From contig PMSM01000002.1 in the NCBI GenBank assembly GCA_003168335.1, forward strand, positions 186,001 to 250,000: DNA of 64,000 nt. Reading direction: 5' to 3'. This DNA is from Blastocatellia bacterium (GTDB lineage Bacteria; Acidobacteriota; Blastocatellia; Pyrinomonadales; Pyrinomonadaceae). Below, piece by piece: positions 7,519-17,800 of this stretch; positions within the stretch are counted from its first letter, which is position 1; each line of letters opens with the position of its first letter. The position numbers were made by a program, and so were the translations under genes. The notes beneath the pieces were generated by a model, which worked only from the letters and a program-made list of their open reading frames with translations, ran no database searches and had not been told where the DNA came from.

Positions 7519-9138
7519 TCACTTAGGAACATACTGGTTGGGCTTGGCCTGCACTGCTAATCCATCCATCACCAGCTTCTCCAAATGCGCCAGCACCGCG
7601 CGCTCGGCCATGGCGTGCGCCTGCGGAGGAACATCGGTGTAGACACGAACGACGATTTCCTTTGGAGTCGAGGCGCCTTCGCGTACCGCCGTGAGAATCA
7701 GCTCCTCACGTTGCAGACGGTGGGTGATGTACTCATCGATCTTCTGATATGGATTCGCGATCGCCGGCCCGTGTCCGCCAAACAAGACCGATAGGTCCGG
7801 CAGTGCGCGCATTTGTTTGAGCGAGTCGAGATAGTCCCGCATGTTGCCTTCCGGCGGATCTATCAAGACCGAACCAAATCCGACTATGTTGTCCCCCGAA
7901 AGCAGCGCGCCCGTTTGTTCGTCATAAAAGCAAAGATGTCCGCGCGCGTGTCCGGGTGTGTAGAGCGCGCGCAGCTTGATCGAAGGCCCGCCATTGAACT
8001 CCAGCACTTCGTCAGCTTCGATGTAGCGATCGACTGTGACCTGGTTCTTTAGTGATTCAGCAGTCAAACGGTGGGCGGCCACTGAAACGCGTGCGCCATA
8101 CTTCTCCTGCAAATGATCGTTGAGCGCATTTATGCCGGCGACGTGATCCGGGTGGACATGTGTGAGGACAATCTCGCGCACCGTCCTTCCCCCGGCCCTT
8201 TCCCCGCCAATTAGATCATCTACGCAGTCTGCCAACGCTCGTTGCTCGTCTTCATAAGGCGAACCGGGATCGATAATCAGGATCTCGCTTGAGTTGTAAA
8301 TCAAATAGCAGTTGGTGTGCGTCGCCGGCGGCAAGGTGTTCGTGCGCACGGGAAAGCAGATGTAGTGAGGAAGAAACTCGATGCGGCGTGTTGGCTCGCG
8401 ACGCGCCTGCGGCACAGAGAGAAATCTTTCGACCAGATCGTCAGTCAACCCGCCCGCCAAAGTCTTCAATGCGTGCAGCACTGGCGGCACAACGATCACT
8501 TCACTGCGCTCCCACTTCGCATAAGCGTCGCGAGCGGCCACCCATTCGCCGCTTTCCAACTCAGAATCCGGAGTGACAGTAGGCGGCTGTTTCGCTGGAC
8601 ACTTAGCGAGAAAGAACCAGGTATCGAATCTGCGCGGAGCAAACGGCGGCGTGACCCAGCGGCCTACAAAAGTAAAGTCCCCGGCATCCAGATGCAAACC
8701 GTAATGTCTTAACAGTTCAGACCACGTCATGCGCTTTGATTCCAAATCATCAAACAGCGAAGTACGCTGGCCGGTGGTCAATGTTTGGGAGCCGCGCGCG
8801 AGCAACACGCCGACTTCTTCGAATAGTTCACGGGCGGCGCAACTGATCATCGGGGCACGTTCCTGGTCGTCGCAGTTCTCAACCCGGGCTTCGGCGTCGT
8901 TTGTTTCCAACTGACCGCCGGGAAAGGCCTGGAAGCCGCCGAGAAAAACGAGCTTTGTGCTGCGCTTTGCCAGGAAGACTTCCGCGTTGTTGGGATCGGT
9001 GTCAGGACGAAGGAGGATGACGGCAGCGGCGTCTTTGGGAGTCGCGATTCTCTGCTGGGATTGAGTCACCTGTTTACTGGGAGCACGGACGTCTCGTCCG
9101 CACAGCGAACGAAGTTCGCTTATGTCTTTGGCCAACAT
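7519..9138 (-). CDS. NUDIX hydrolase fused to metallo-beta-lactamase-fold hydrolase (LACTB2-like)
   Basis: A fusion of two hydrolase domains. The N-terminal NUDIX domain (about 30-230) shows 'GGFQAFPGGQLE' and, after an insertion, 'ARELFEEVGVLL', the split Nudix box typical of NUDT19-type enzymes. The C-terminal part (about 250-480) is a metallo-beta-lactamase fold with the metal ligands 'THVHPDHVAG', related to LACTB2-like nucleases or thioesterases, and ends in a winged-helix-like tail. The ATG at 9138 lies inside a family F palindrome and the first 20 residues ('LCGRDVRAPSKQ') are its translation. An in-frame GTG at 9069 is an alternative start just before the NUDIX fold. Neither has a good Shine-Dalgarno. 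Substrates are unknown; CoA or nucleotide derivatives are plausible. Confidence 0.85.
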   Translation of the reverse strand: MLAKDISELRSLCGRDVRAPSKQVTQSQQRIATPKDAAAVILLRPDTDPNNAEVFLAKRSTKLVFLGGFQAFPGGQLETNDAEARVENCDDQERAPMISCAARELFEEVGVLLARGSQTLTTGQRTSLFDDLESKRMTWSELLRHYGLHLDAGDFTFVGRWVTPPFAPRRFDTWFFLAKCPAKQPPTVTPDSELESGEWVAARDAYAKWERSEVIVVPPVLHALKTLAGGLTDDLVERFLSVPQARREPTRRIEFLPHYICFPVRTNTLPPATHTNCYLIYNSSEILIIDPGSPYEDEQRALADCVDDLIGGERAGGRTVREIVLTHVHPDHVAGINALNDHLQEKYGARVSVAAHRLTAESLKNQVTVDRYIEADEVLEFNGGPSIKLRALYTPGHARGHLCFYDEQTGALLSGDNIVGFGSVLIDPPEGNMRDYLDSLKQMRALPDLSVLFGGHGPAIANPYQKIDEYITHRLQREELILTAVREGASTPKEIVVRVYTDVPPQAHAMAERAVLAHLEKLVMDGLAVQAKPNQYVPK

Positions 9139-9209
9139 CAGCTAAGACGCGAAACAAAGAGCCATTCGCGCTTCGCGCTCAGTGCGGACGGGACGTCCGC
9201 GGTCCCAGG
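9075..9209. repeat. Family F palindromic repeat
   Basis: Arms CTGGGAGCACGGACGTCTCG and GACGGGACGTCCGCGGTCCC flank a variable middle that contains a smaller GCGCTTCGCGC stem. The right end abuts the stop codon of the sulfite-oxidase-like gene. The same element recurs at 15319, 16234, 55747 and 59032. Confidence 0.85.
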
Positions 9210-9210
9210 A

Positions 9211-9894
9211 TCAAGACCAGCGAAATCTTTCACCATCGCCGCTCGTCCACGGATCGCCCCGCATGTGATAGCCGCCTTCTTCCCAAAAGCCCGCTCTGTC
9301 TTCGGCGAGAAAGCGCACGCCCCTGACCCACTTCGCGGATTTCCATGCGTACAGTTGCGGGATGATCAGCCGGACCGGGCCGCCATGCTCGGGCGGGATC
9401 GGCGCGCCGTCATGCAGAAAAGCAAAAAGCGAATCTTCTTTGAGGAAGTATTCGATGGGCACGTTCGTGGTCCAGCCGTAATCATAAGCGCCAGCCAAAA
9501 CGAATTTCGCATCTGATTTCACGCCGGCGAGCTTTGCGATCTCTTGCGTCGGGACGCCGGTCCAAACATTGTCGAGCCGCGACCAACGGGTGACACAATG
9601 AAAATCGGAATAAACCTTCACCACCGGCAACTGCATGAACCCGTCGAGAGAAAACTGCAAAGGCTTTTCAACCAGGCCATCGACTGCAAACTGCCACGTC
9701 GCCAGATCGACCGGTGGCGCGCCATGGGCGTCGAGCACCGGCCATTTTTTCGTACGGGTCTGTCCGGGCGGAATGCGATTCTCGCGCCGCGTGTCGGGAC
9801 TGATGATGATTTCCGGATCCGAAACGTCTTCCGGTTTACGCGGATCGTGGTCCTGGTATTTTGGGTCTTTGATTAGACTGTTGAGAAAACTCAT
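9211..9894 (-). CDS. Sulfite oxidase-like molybdopterin oxidoreductase
   Basis: A 227-aa protein of the short sulfite-oxidase-like family (molybdopterin-binding domain only, without haem or dimerisation domain). The molybdenum-ligand Cys is at about residue 100 in 'DFHCVTRWSRLDNVWTGV', and 'GGPVRLIIPQLYAWKSAKWVRG' is the conserved cofactor-binding stretch. No Tat signal is present, so it is probably cytoplasmic, unlike MsrP/YedY. It starts 25 nt after the stop of the TIR-like gene, so the three genes at 10932-9211 form an apparent operon. Its substrate is unknown. A family F repeat immediately follows the stop. Confidence 0.85.
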   Translation of the reverse strand: MSFLNSLIKDPKYQDHDPRKPEDVSDPEIIISPDTRRENRIPPGQTRTKKWPVLDAHGAPPVDLATWQFAVDGLVEKPLQFSLDGFMQLPVVKVYSDFHCVTRWSRLDNVWTGVPTQEIAKLAGVKSDAKFVLAGAYDYGWTTNVPIEYFLKEDSLFAFLHDGAPIPPEHGGPVRLIIPQLYAWKSAKWVRGVRFLAEDRAGFWEEGGYHMRGDPWTSGDGERFRWS

Positions 9895-9919
9895 GATCTC
9901 CCGGACCGGTCCTTGTTTC

Positions 9920-10423
9920 TCACTTATAGTAAAGGTCGCGGACTTTGAATTGCCACTTCAGAAAGACTTCTGTGAGGGCTGTGCGTTCCGAGGCATCCAG
10001 TTTTGGGGTTGGCATCGGATGGACGAAGTTGTCCGTTACGCCAACGTCAAATACTCCTCCAGATATGCCCTTTTCTTTGAAAACCAACAGCGGCAGATTC
10101 ATCCCGAAAAGGATGCCCGCTTCCAGGTGGTTCCACGGAGTCGGCATGATTACGTCCTTTTGAGGCTTCGCCTTGCCGCGAACGCCGCGTTTTTCGACGG
10201 CCTTTGCGGCGTAACTCTGCTCGAACCCCAGAATCACTCCGCCCGAACAGTGTTTGGCAATCACATAGACTTCACGTAGCGGGAGTTCGGTGGGGTAGTC
10301 AGTGCGGCCCAGTGCGCGCGGCTCTAACTGCAGGTGTTTCAACTCCGCCAGAATCATCTGGCGAGAACGCTCCTGCCTGGCGTTGAGCGCGGTAGGGCAA
10401 GAGACGAAAACAGGGATTAGCAT
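9920..10423 (-). CDS. TIR/nucleoside-deoxyribosyltransferase-like Rossmannoid protein
   Basis: A 167-aa protein. It begins 'LIPVFVSCPTALNARQERS', like the first strand and loop of TIR or deoxyribosyltransferase-like folds, and has 'GRTDYPTELPLREVYVIAKHCSGGVILGFEQ' in the middle, followed by 'NHLEAGILFGMNLPLLVFKE'. In NDT/TIR-like enzymes a Glu on that helix (here E101) is catalytic for N-glycosidic cleavage of a nucleotide or NAD. That role is inference from pattern only. The ATG at 10423 has AGAGG 9 nt upstream. It lies between a cyclic-nucleotide-binding protein (47 nt upstream) and an oxidoreductase (25 nt downstream), which suggests nucleotide signalling. Confidence 0.7.
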   Translation of the reverse strand: MLIPVFVSCPTALNARQERSRQMILAELKHLQLEPRALGRTDYPTELPLREVYVIAKHCSGGVILGFEQSYAAKAVEKRGVRGKAKPQKDVIMPTPWNHLEAGILFGMNLPLLVFKEKGISGGVFDVGVTDNFVHPMPTPKLDASERTALTEVFLKWQFKVRDLYYK

Positions 10424-10470
10424 TGGTTCAGTCCTCTTACTTTACTTGCTGCGACTCACACTGTTCAGAC

Positions 10471-10932
10471 TCACGCGCCCGCCACTTGTCCCTTAATCAG
10501 TGAATCGATCAGGGACCGTTCTTTATCAATCAGTGTGCGCAAGGCCTGGCCAAAAATTCGCTGTGACAGAGAAGGATCGCGTAGCAGTAGGGTGCGGAAG
10601 GCTTCATCGGGCCACTCCAACACAGCGGAACTTTCTTTGGCCCGTACTGACGCTGAGCGTGGAATACCGCATAGCATAGCCAACTCTCCGAGAATCGTGC
10701 CGGGATTTGCTTCAGTCAAAACCAGATCCTTGCCCTCGCGTTCGACGTATACTTCGAGTTTGCCGGCCAAGACGAGCAGGACGAAGTCCGAAGTGTCGCC
10801 TTCTTTCAGCAACACGGTTCCGGCCGCGTGGTCCTTAACTGCGCCGGCTTCGATCAGTCTTTTGGTGCCGTTGGCAGTAAAGCCTTTGAATAAGGGGAAG
10901 CCAGTGATTAGTTCAGCGTAGTTTTCGTTCAT
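10471..10932 (-). CDS. Stand-alone cyclic nucleotide-binding domain protein
   Basis: A 153-aa cNMP-binding domain of the Crp/cNMP family. It has the beta-roll glycines and an intact phosphate-binding cassette: 'GELAMLCGIPRSASVRA' at about 82-98, with Glu83 and Arg92 in the positions that contact ribose and phosphate. There is no C-terminal helix-turn-helix, only a helical tail, so it is not a transcription factor by itself. The ATG at 10932 is preferred to a GTG at 10941 because AGAGGTGA lies in between and serves as its ribosome site. It heads the operon with the TIR-like and oxidoreductase genes and may supply ligand sensing for them. Confidence 0.85.
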   Translation of the reverse strand: MNENYAELITGFPLFKGFTANGTKRLIEAGAVKDHAAGTVLLKEGDTSDFVLLVLAGKLEVYVEREGKDLVLTEANPGTILGELAMLCGIPRSASVRAKESSAVLEWPDEAFRTLLLRDPSLSQRIFGQALRTLIDKERSLIDSLIKGQVAGA

Positions 10933-10944
10933 GATGCTCACCTC

Positions 10945-11003
10945 TTTGGAGTGCGCTGACTAGTCAGCGCTTTCAAAAGCGGCGCCTAGTCGCCGCACTC
11001 CAT
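10945..11003. repeat. Family E palindromic repeat
   Basis: TTTGGAGTGCGCTGACTAGT and the mirrored GGCGCCTAGTCGCCGCACTC give two facing stems. It separates the cNMP gene from the gene at 11016. Further copies are at 18736, 21468, 48950 and 60087. Confidence 0.8.
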
Positions 11004-11015
11004 AAAACACATTAC

Positions 11016-11459
11016 CTACTTCTCGCGCTTATTTACATTCCGCTCCGCCAGTTTCATTAACTCTTCCGGCATCCATTTGCCGACGCCTTTGGCGGTCGCT
11101 CCCTCCACGCCTTTCGAACGATCGTGCCATTCGTCACGCGTGCCTTCGTGGCCTCGCTGGCGTTCGTAGTTTTCCGTTTGCTCCAGTGACAGTACGATGC
11201 CTTGCGCGATACCGTTCCAATCGTTCTGTTGGATGCCACGCAGGACCAGCGGCAAACCCGCGGACCAGTCTTCTTGGGGAGCGCGCGCGTCCTGTTCCGG
11301 AATCGTCAGATTGTAGGTCGGCGGCAGTGGGCCGCCTGAAAACTCGCGTACCAATTGCGCCGCGATCTCTTTGTAAGAAGCGTCCGGCTTTTCGCTCCGA
11401 ATCGCCTGCCCACGACGAAAGAGATCGGCGGTTGTTGGGCCTTTGTTAGTCTCAGCCAA
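11016..11459 (-). CDS. Unrecognised 147-aa protein (frame open to 11588)
   Basis: I do not recognise this family. The frame is open back to an ATG at 11588, but the codons at about 11590-11528 ('IIHGYEYYAPNGAL') are the translation of a family A palindrome. I favour a TTG at 11459 because AAGGAG stands exactly 6 nt upstream. The protein then starts before 'TNKGPTTADLFRRGQ'. It is soluble, with no signal peptide or membrane helix, has helical segments such as 'DASYKEIAAQLVREF', and a C-terminal half rich in Gly, Glu and Arg ending in a basic tail. It is co-oriented with the cNMP operon but separated from it by a family E repeat. Confidence 0.6.
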   Translation of the reverse strand: MAETNKGPTTADLFRRGQAIRSEKPDASYKEIAAQLVREFSGGPLPPTYNLTIPEQDARAPQEDWSAGLPLVLRGIQQNDWNGIAQGIVLSLEQTENYERQRGHEGTRDEWHDRSKGVEGATAKGVGKWMPEELMKLAERNVNKREK

Positions 11460-11521
11460 AACGTACTCCTTTTCAGTCGATTGCGTGTGATAAGTTACAC
11501 GCGCAGCGTTTGGAAGTAAAA

Positions 11522-11690
11522 CTTGCAGCGCTCCGTTAGGAGCGTAATATTCATAGCCATGAATGATCCTTTTATTTAGCTGCTCCACGCGAAGTCATGC
11601 GGCGAGTATGACTTCGCGTGGAGATATGGAGATGAGGCGCGACGTGAGTCTATAAACATTTGGCTCCTGACGGAGCCGGCGCCAGGACGC
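11522..11690. repeat. Family A palindromic repeat cluster
   Basis: GCGCTCCGTTAGGAGCG followed by 'TAATATTCATAGCC', then an unrelated perfect stem CCACGCGAAGTCAT/ATGACTTCGCGTGG (11584-11621), then 'CTATAAACATTTGGCTCCTG' with GGCTCCTGACGGAGCC. It is the mirror layout of the copy at 1843-2036 and supplies the false N-terminus of the gene at 11016. Confidence 0.8.
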
Positions 11691-11826
11691 GTTGACCCTT
11701 GCCGGCAGCGTTTCGGCCAGCGACAGGGAACCCAATCGCGCCTGATCGCGTCTAAGCGAAGGCCACAACCAAGTCTTGCCGGCGACTCGTCTCCCTGATA
11801 AAGCTCGTAATAGTTTGGAGGCAATC

Positions 11827-14800
11827 ATGACTTTCTCGAAACGATTCGTTTCACTGCTACTGATCTATTGCTTTGTCGTGGCCATTGCCCCGCATTCGCG
11901 GGCGGCGGTCCCGGAGGGCAATCCACTCACCAATACGTCCCAGAGCGCCGCCGGGGATTCATCCGTGATCACCAGGGTGTCCGACTTTCTGTCATCAATG
12001 TTTTCTGCTCGCGCAAATTCTGCTGCCGGCGATGAAGCGACAGACGGGAAAGAAGGCTTGCGCTTTCGTCTGAGCGAAGCGCCCGGCCAGCCCGAAGCGC
12101 GGCCGATAAGCAAAGTTGCCAACGCCATGCCACTTTCAGACGCCGAGACCCAGGCGATCCTGCAACGCCTGCCGCCAATCAAGACCGATGCGAGCGACGA
12201 AGCGGATTTCGCGCTGCGAGAGAAATCGCTGCCGCCTCCACGCACCGGTGACGTAATCAAGCAGACGTTTCCGGCGCCCAGCGAGATGACCAGGCCCGAC
12301 CAAACGACGGCCGCGGCGCTCGAAGTCCTTCGCTATTCTCCCGAAGGCGAAGTGCCGATCGCGCCTAACCTCAGCGTCACATTTTCACAACCGATGATCG
12401 CCGTCAGTTCACAGGAAGAAGCGGCTGAGTACGTTCCCGTTAAGTTGTCGCCACAACCACCGGGCAAATGGCACTGGATCGGCACGAAGACACTTCTCTT
12501 CGAACCAGACGTTCGATTTCCCATGGCCACGCAGTATTCCGTTACCGTACCGGCCGGCACAAAGTCGGCCAACGGCGGATCGATCGCAGTTCCGAAAACA
12601 TGGACCTTCACGACGCCACCGCCGACGGTGAAGACTTTCTATCCAACTAAAGCCAGCGTGCAGCGACGTGACGCGTTGATGTTTGCTGAGTTCGACCAGC
12701 GCATCGATCCGGCAGCGGTTTTGCGAAATGTAAGAGTTGAAGCGGGAAACGCCCGGGTCCCGGTGCGATTGGCGACTGCGGAAGAGATTGCGAAGGACGA
12801 CGAGGTGCGACCGCTCGCGCAACGCGCTGAGAAAGATCGTTGGCTCGGGTTCCGTGCGGTCGATGCAAACGGCAAAACAGAAAAGGCGTTGCCAGCCGGT
12901 TCCAGCATCGATGTTTCGATCCTTGCTGGTACGCCGTCAGCGGAAGGCTCGCTCGTGACGAAGCAAGCGCAGAATTTTCCCTTCATGACTTTCGGTCCGC
13001 TGCGTCTGGTTAAAAGCCAATGCAATTACAATCCGAGGATCCCGTGCACGCCCAACGATAATTGGTTGATTGAATTCAGCAACCCACTCAACCTGGAAGC
13101 GTTCGACGCCGCGCAGATTCGCGTGGAGCCGGCGAGCGATCAATTGAAACCCAGTATCTACGGCAACACGATTTACCTGGCCGGCACCAAGAACCCAAAT
13201 ACGACTTACCACGTTACGATCGACAAATCGCTCCGCGATCGCTTTGACCAGACTCTCGGCAAGGATGAAACCGTTGAGTTCAAAGTTGGAGCGGCGCAGC
13301 CGTGGCTGAGCTTGTCCGGCCAGGGCTTTGTCGTGCTTGATCCAGCCGGGCCGCGCCAGCTTTCGCTTTACAGCCTGAATTACACGACCGTGAAAGTCGC
13401 TTTGTATGCAGTCGGGCCGGAAGACTGGATCAAATACAATAGTTATCGACTGTTGCGCTCTCGCTACTCGTCGCAGCCAATAGGAAGAAACGCAAATCCT
13501 CCCGGCCGCGCCGTCTTTTCAAAGCAGATCGATCTCAAATCGAATCCGAATGAGATGGTTGAGACAGTTATCGATCTCACCCCGGCCCTGAAAGACGGAT
13601 TAGGCCAGGTGATCGTGGTGATTGAATCGATCGCGCCGGCGAGCGACACGTATCACACTCCGCTGCTGGCCTGGGTGCAATCGACGAAGATTGGCCTCGA
13701 TGCCTTTGTCGATAACGACGATTTGGTCGGTTGGGCCACTTCATTGGCCGAGGGCGCGCCGCTCAGCGATGTCCAGATGCAAGTCCTGCCGTCAGGAATT
13801 GAAGGAACGACCGGCAGTGATGGCGTGGCGCATCTGGCCTTAAAGCCTGCGTCCGATTCTTCACCCAACGTGCTGGTCGCGCGCCGCGGCAATGACGTGG
13901 CGATTCTTCCTGAGAACGCGGACAGCTGGTGGGCCACGACCGGCGCCTGGTATCACAAACCGCAGACCGATGCACTGCGCTGGTATGTCTTCGATGACCG
14001 CAAGCTCTATCGCCCGGGCGAAGAAGTCCACCTCAAAGGTTGGATTCGCCGCGTCGGCGCCGGTAAGGGCGGCGACGTTGGGCCGTTGAACGGCGCACTG
14101 AAGCGCCTAAGTTACTCAGTCAAAGACCAGGTCGGCAGCGAAGTCGGTAAAGGCGAGTTGACCCTCAATATCTTCGATGGTTTTGACACTGCTTTCAAAC
14201 TTCCCCCGACGATGAATCTTGGCAACGCAACCGTCGAATTCAAGACGCAGGGCGCCGAGGGCCAGTTCAATGAACGTGGATACCGCCATAGTTTTCAAGT
14301 GCAGGAATTTCGCCGGCCTGAGTTTGAAGTGACCGCGAAAACTGAAACCGAAGCGCCACTGTTTGTCGGCGGCCGCGCTGACGTCTCGGTGGCGGCTAAT
14401 TATTTTGCCGGCGGCGGGCTGCAAAACACCGAGGTCAAGTGGCAAGTGACTTCAAAGCCGACGAACTTCACCCCGCCTAACCGTGACGATTACACGTTCG
14501 GCAAATGGGTTCCGTGGTGGATTGATGAGAGCGACAACGAAGACAGTAAGGCCCAGGAGTTGACCGGACGCACCGACGCGGCCGGCAAGCATCGCCTGCG
14601 GATTGATTTCGATTCGGTAAAGCCGGCGCGTCCCGCGACCGTGACGGCCCAAGCCAGCGTCACGGATGTTAACCGGCAGACATGGACTTCGACGGCGACG
14701 ATGCTGGTGCATCCGGCGGATCTTTATGTCGGACTGAAAAGCGAAAAGACTTTTGTGCAGCCGGGCGAGCCTTTGGTCGTGCAATCAATCGTCACCGATC

Positions 14801-17800
14801 TCGATGGCAAGGCCATCGCCAATCGCGAAGTGAAGATGCGCGCGGTGCTGCTCGATTGGCAGCAAGTCAAAGGCGAATGGAAACAGGTCGAAGTCAATCC
14901 ACAGGACTGTCTAATTCAATCAGGATCCGACCCCGTAAAATGCACGTTCGCGTCGAAACAGGGCGGCATGTATCGCGTGGCAGCAACGATTCGCGACGAT
15001 CGCGGACGCGCGAATGAAAGCGAGCTGACACTGTGGGTCGCGGGCGGCAAGCGGCCGCCGAAACGCGGCGTCGAAGAAGAGAAGGTCGAGTTAATTCCGG
15101 ATCATAAAGAATACAAGGCCGGCGACACGGCGCAGATTCTGGTGCAAGCGCCATTCTATCCGGCGGAAGCAGTGATGAGCCTGCGGCGATCCGGCATCGT
15201 GAAGACTGAACGCTTTCGCATGGATGGACCAACGTACACGCTGAAGGTGCCGATTGACGAAGCATGGACGCCGAATGTGCACGTGCAGGTTGATCTGGTG
15301 GGGGCGGAGGATCGTGATGCCGGGAGCGCGAACGTCCCGTCCGCTCCTTCGGCATCACCAAAATCTGTTCGCGCTGGCGCGCTCAATGCGGACGGGACGT
15401 CCGCGCTCCCAGCAAAGCGACCTGCGTATGCCAGTGGGGAGTTGAATCTTTCGATTCCGCCGCTCACGCGCAAGCTGAATGTCACGGCCACGCCGCGCGA
15501 AAAGACACTCGAACCCGGCGGCAACAGCGTCATCAACGTCGAAGCCAAAGACGCGAACGGCAAACCGGTGAGCGGCGGCGAGGTTGCCGTCGTTGTGGTT
15601 GATGAGTCAGTGCTGGCTTTGACGAATTACAAGCTGGACGATCCGGTTACTATGTTCTATGCGGACAGGAGCAGTGACACGAGCGACTATCATTCGCGAA
15701 AGAGTACCCTCCTCTCAGCGGGTGGCGTTGGGCTTGGTTTCGGTGCCGGGAGAGGCGGCGCACTTATGGAGAGGGTGAACGTGTCGGCCGAGTACAGCAA
15801 TAACTTCTCAGCGAAACAAATTGCTGACCTGCCTGTAAGCGGACGACGTTTCCAAGACTTTGCGCTGCCGAGTCCGACGCCAAAGCCGGGCGCCAGCGAA
15901 CCGAAAGAGATCCGTCTGCGCGAAAACTTCAACGCCCTCGCCGTCTTTTCTCCTTCCGTCCGCACGGATGCAAATGGTCGAGCGCAGGTGCAAGTGAAGC
16001 TGCCCGACAATCTCACTCGTTATCGCGTGATGGCTGTTGCGGTTGCAGGTGGAAAGCAGTTTGGAACGGGCGAGTCAGCGATTACCGCGCGCTTGCCTTT
16101 GATGGCGCGACCGTCCGCGCCTCGTTTTCTTAACTTTGGCGATCGCTTTGAACTGCCGATCGTTTTGCAGAATCAAACTGATCAGGCAATGACAGTTGAT
16201 TTGGCGGTACGCGCGACGAATGCGCAACTTGGTGCTGGGAGCGCGGACGTCTCGTCCGCTTCTTCTGCACCACGAGGAAATATTCGCGCTGGCGCGCTCA
16301 ATGCGGACGGGACGTCCGCGCTCCCAGCAGAAAGTCGCGCGCTTCCAGCGAACGCGTTGTCGCAGACTGGTCGCCGTGTGACCGTCCCGCCCAACGATCG
16401 CGTCGAGATTCGCGTTCCCGCCGCCGCAGTCAAAGCAGGCACGGCCCGTTTCCAGATCGGGGCGGTGTCCGGGCGTTGGTCTGACGCCGCGAATGTCGAG
16501 GTGCCGGTGTGGACTCCCGCAACGACCGAAGCGTTCGCCACCTATGGCGAGATCGACAACGGCTCAATCAATCAACCGGTCAAGGCGCCGGCGAATGTCT
16601 GGCCGCAATTCGGCGGGCTGGAAATTGAAACTTCTTCGACGCAATTGCAGGAGCTGACCGATGCGGTGATCTATCTCACCAGCTATCCGTACGAATGTTC
16701 TGAGCAGCTTTCGTCGCGCATCATTACGATCGCTGCGTTGCGCGACGTGCTGACGGCATTCAAAGCGAAAGACCTGCCATCAGCCGGTGAGATGGAAGCG
16801 GCGGTAACCCGCGATTTGAAACGCTTGCAGGGCATGCAGAATAGCGATGGCGGCTTTGGTTTCTGGCAGCGCGGTAACGAATCGTGGCCCTACCTGAGCA
16901 TTCACGTGGCGCACGCGCTGGCGCGCGCGAAACAGAAAAAATTCGACGTGCCGCCGGAAATGTTCGAACAGTCGCGGAAGTATCTGCGTGAAATCGAGTC
17001 GCACATTCCTGCTTACTACGGCGTCGACGCGCGGCACGCGATCATTGCTTACGCGCTTTACGTGCGCGCGCAGATGGGCGACCGCGACGCAGCGCGGGCC
17101 CGCAAGCTGATTGCCGAGGCAGGTCTGGAAAAGCTTTCGCTCGAGTCGGTGGGTTGGCTGCTGTCGGTTTTGTCAGCCGACAGCGGTTCAGTCAGCGAAG
17201 TCGCGGCGATCCGTCACCTGCTCAACAATCGCGTCACGGAAACAGCCGGCACGGCGCACTTTGTCTGCTCATACAGCGACAGCGATTATCTGGTGCTGAA
17301 TTCCGATCGGCGCGCCGACGGCGTCATCCTCGAAGCGCTGATCGGCGATCAGCCAAACAGCGATCTGATTCCGAAGATCGTGCGCGGCTTGCTCGGGCAT
17401 CGGACGCGCGGGCGTTGGGAGAATACGCAGGAGAACGTCTTCATCCTGCTGGCGCTCGATCGTTACTTCAATGCTTTTGAAAAGATAACACCCAACTTCG
17501 TAGCTCGGGCGTGGTTGGGTGAACGCTTCGCGGGCGAGCAGCAGTTCAAAGGACGCTCGACGGATCGCCAGCAAGTCAACGTGCCGATGCGTTATCTGGC
17601 GGACCAGGGCGGCGCGCAAAATCTGATCATCAGCAAAGACGGCGCGGGCCGACTTTACTATCGCATCGGGATGAACTATGCGCCCATCGATCTGAATTTG
17701 CAGCCGGCCGATTACGGCTTCACGGTCGCACGCAGCTACGAAGCGGTGGACGATCCGAAAGACGTATCGCGCGCTGCCGACGGCACGTGGCACATCAAAG

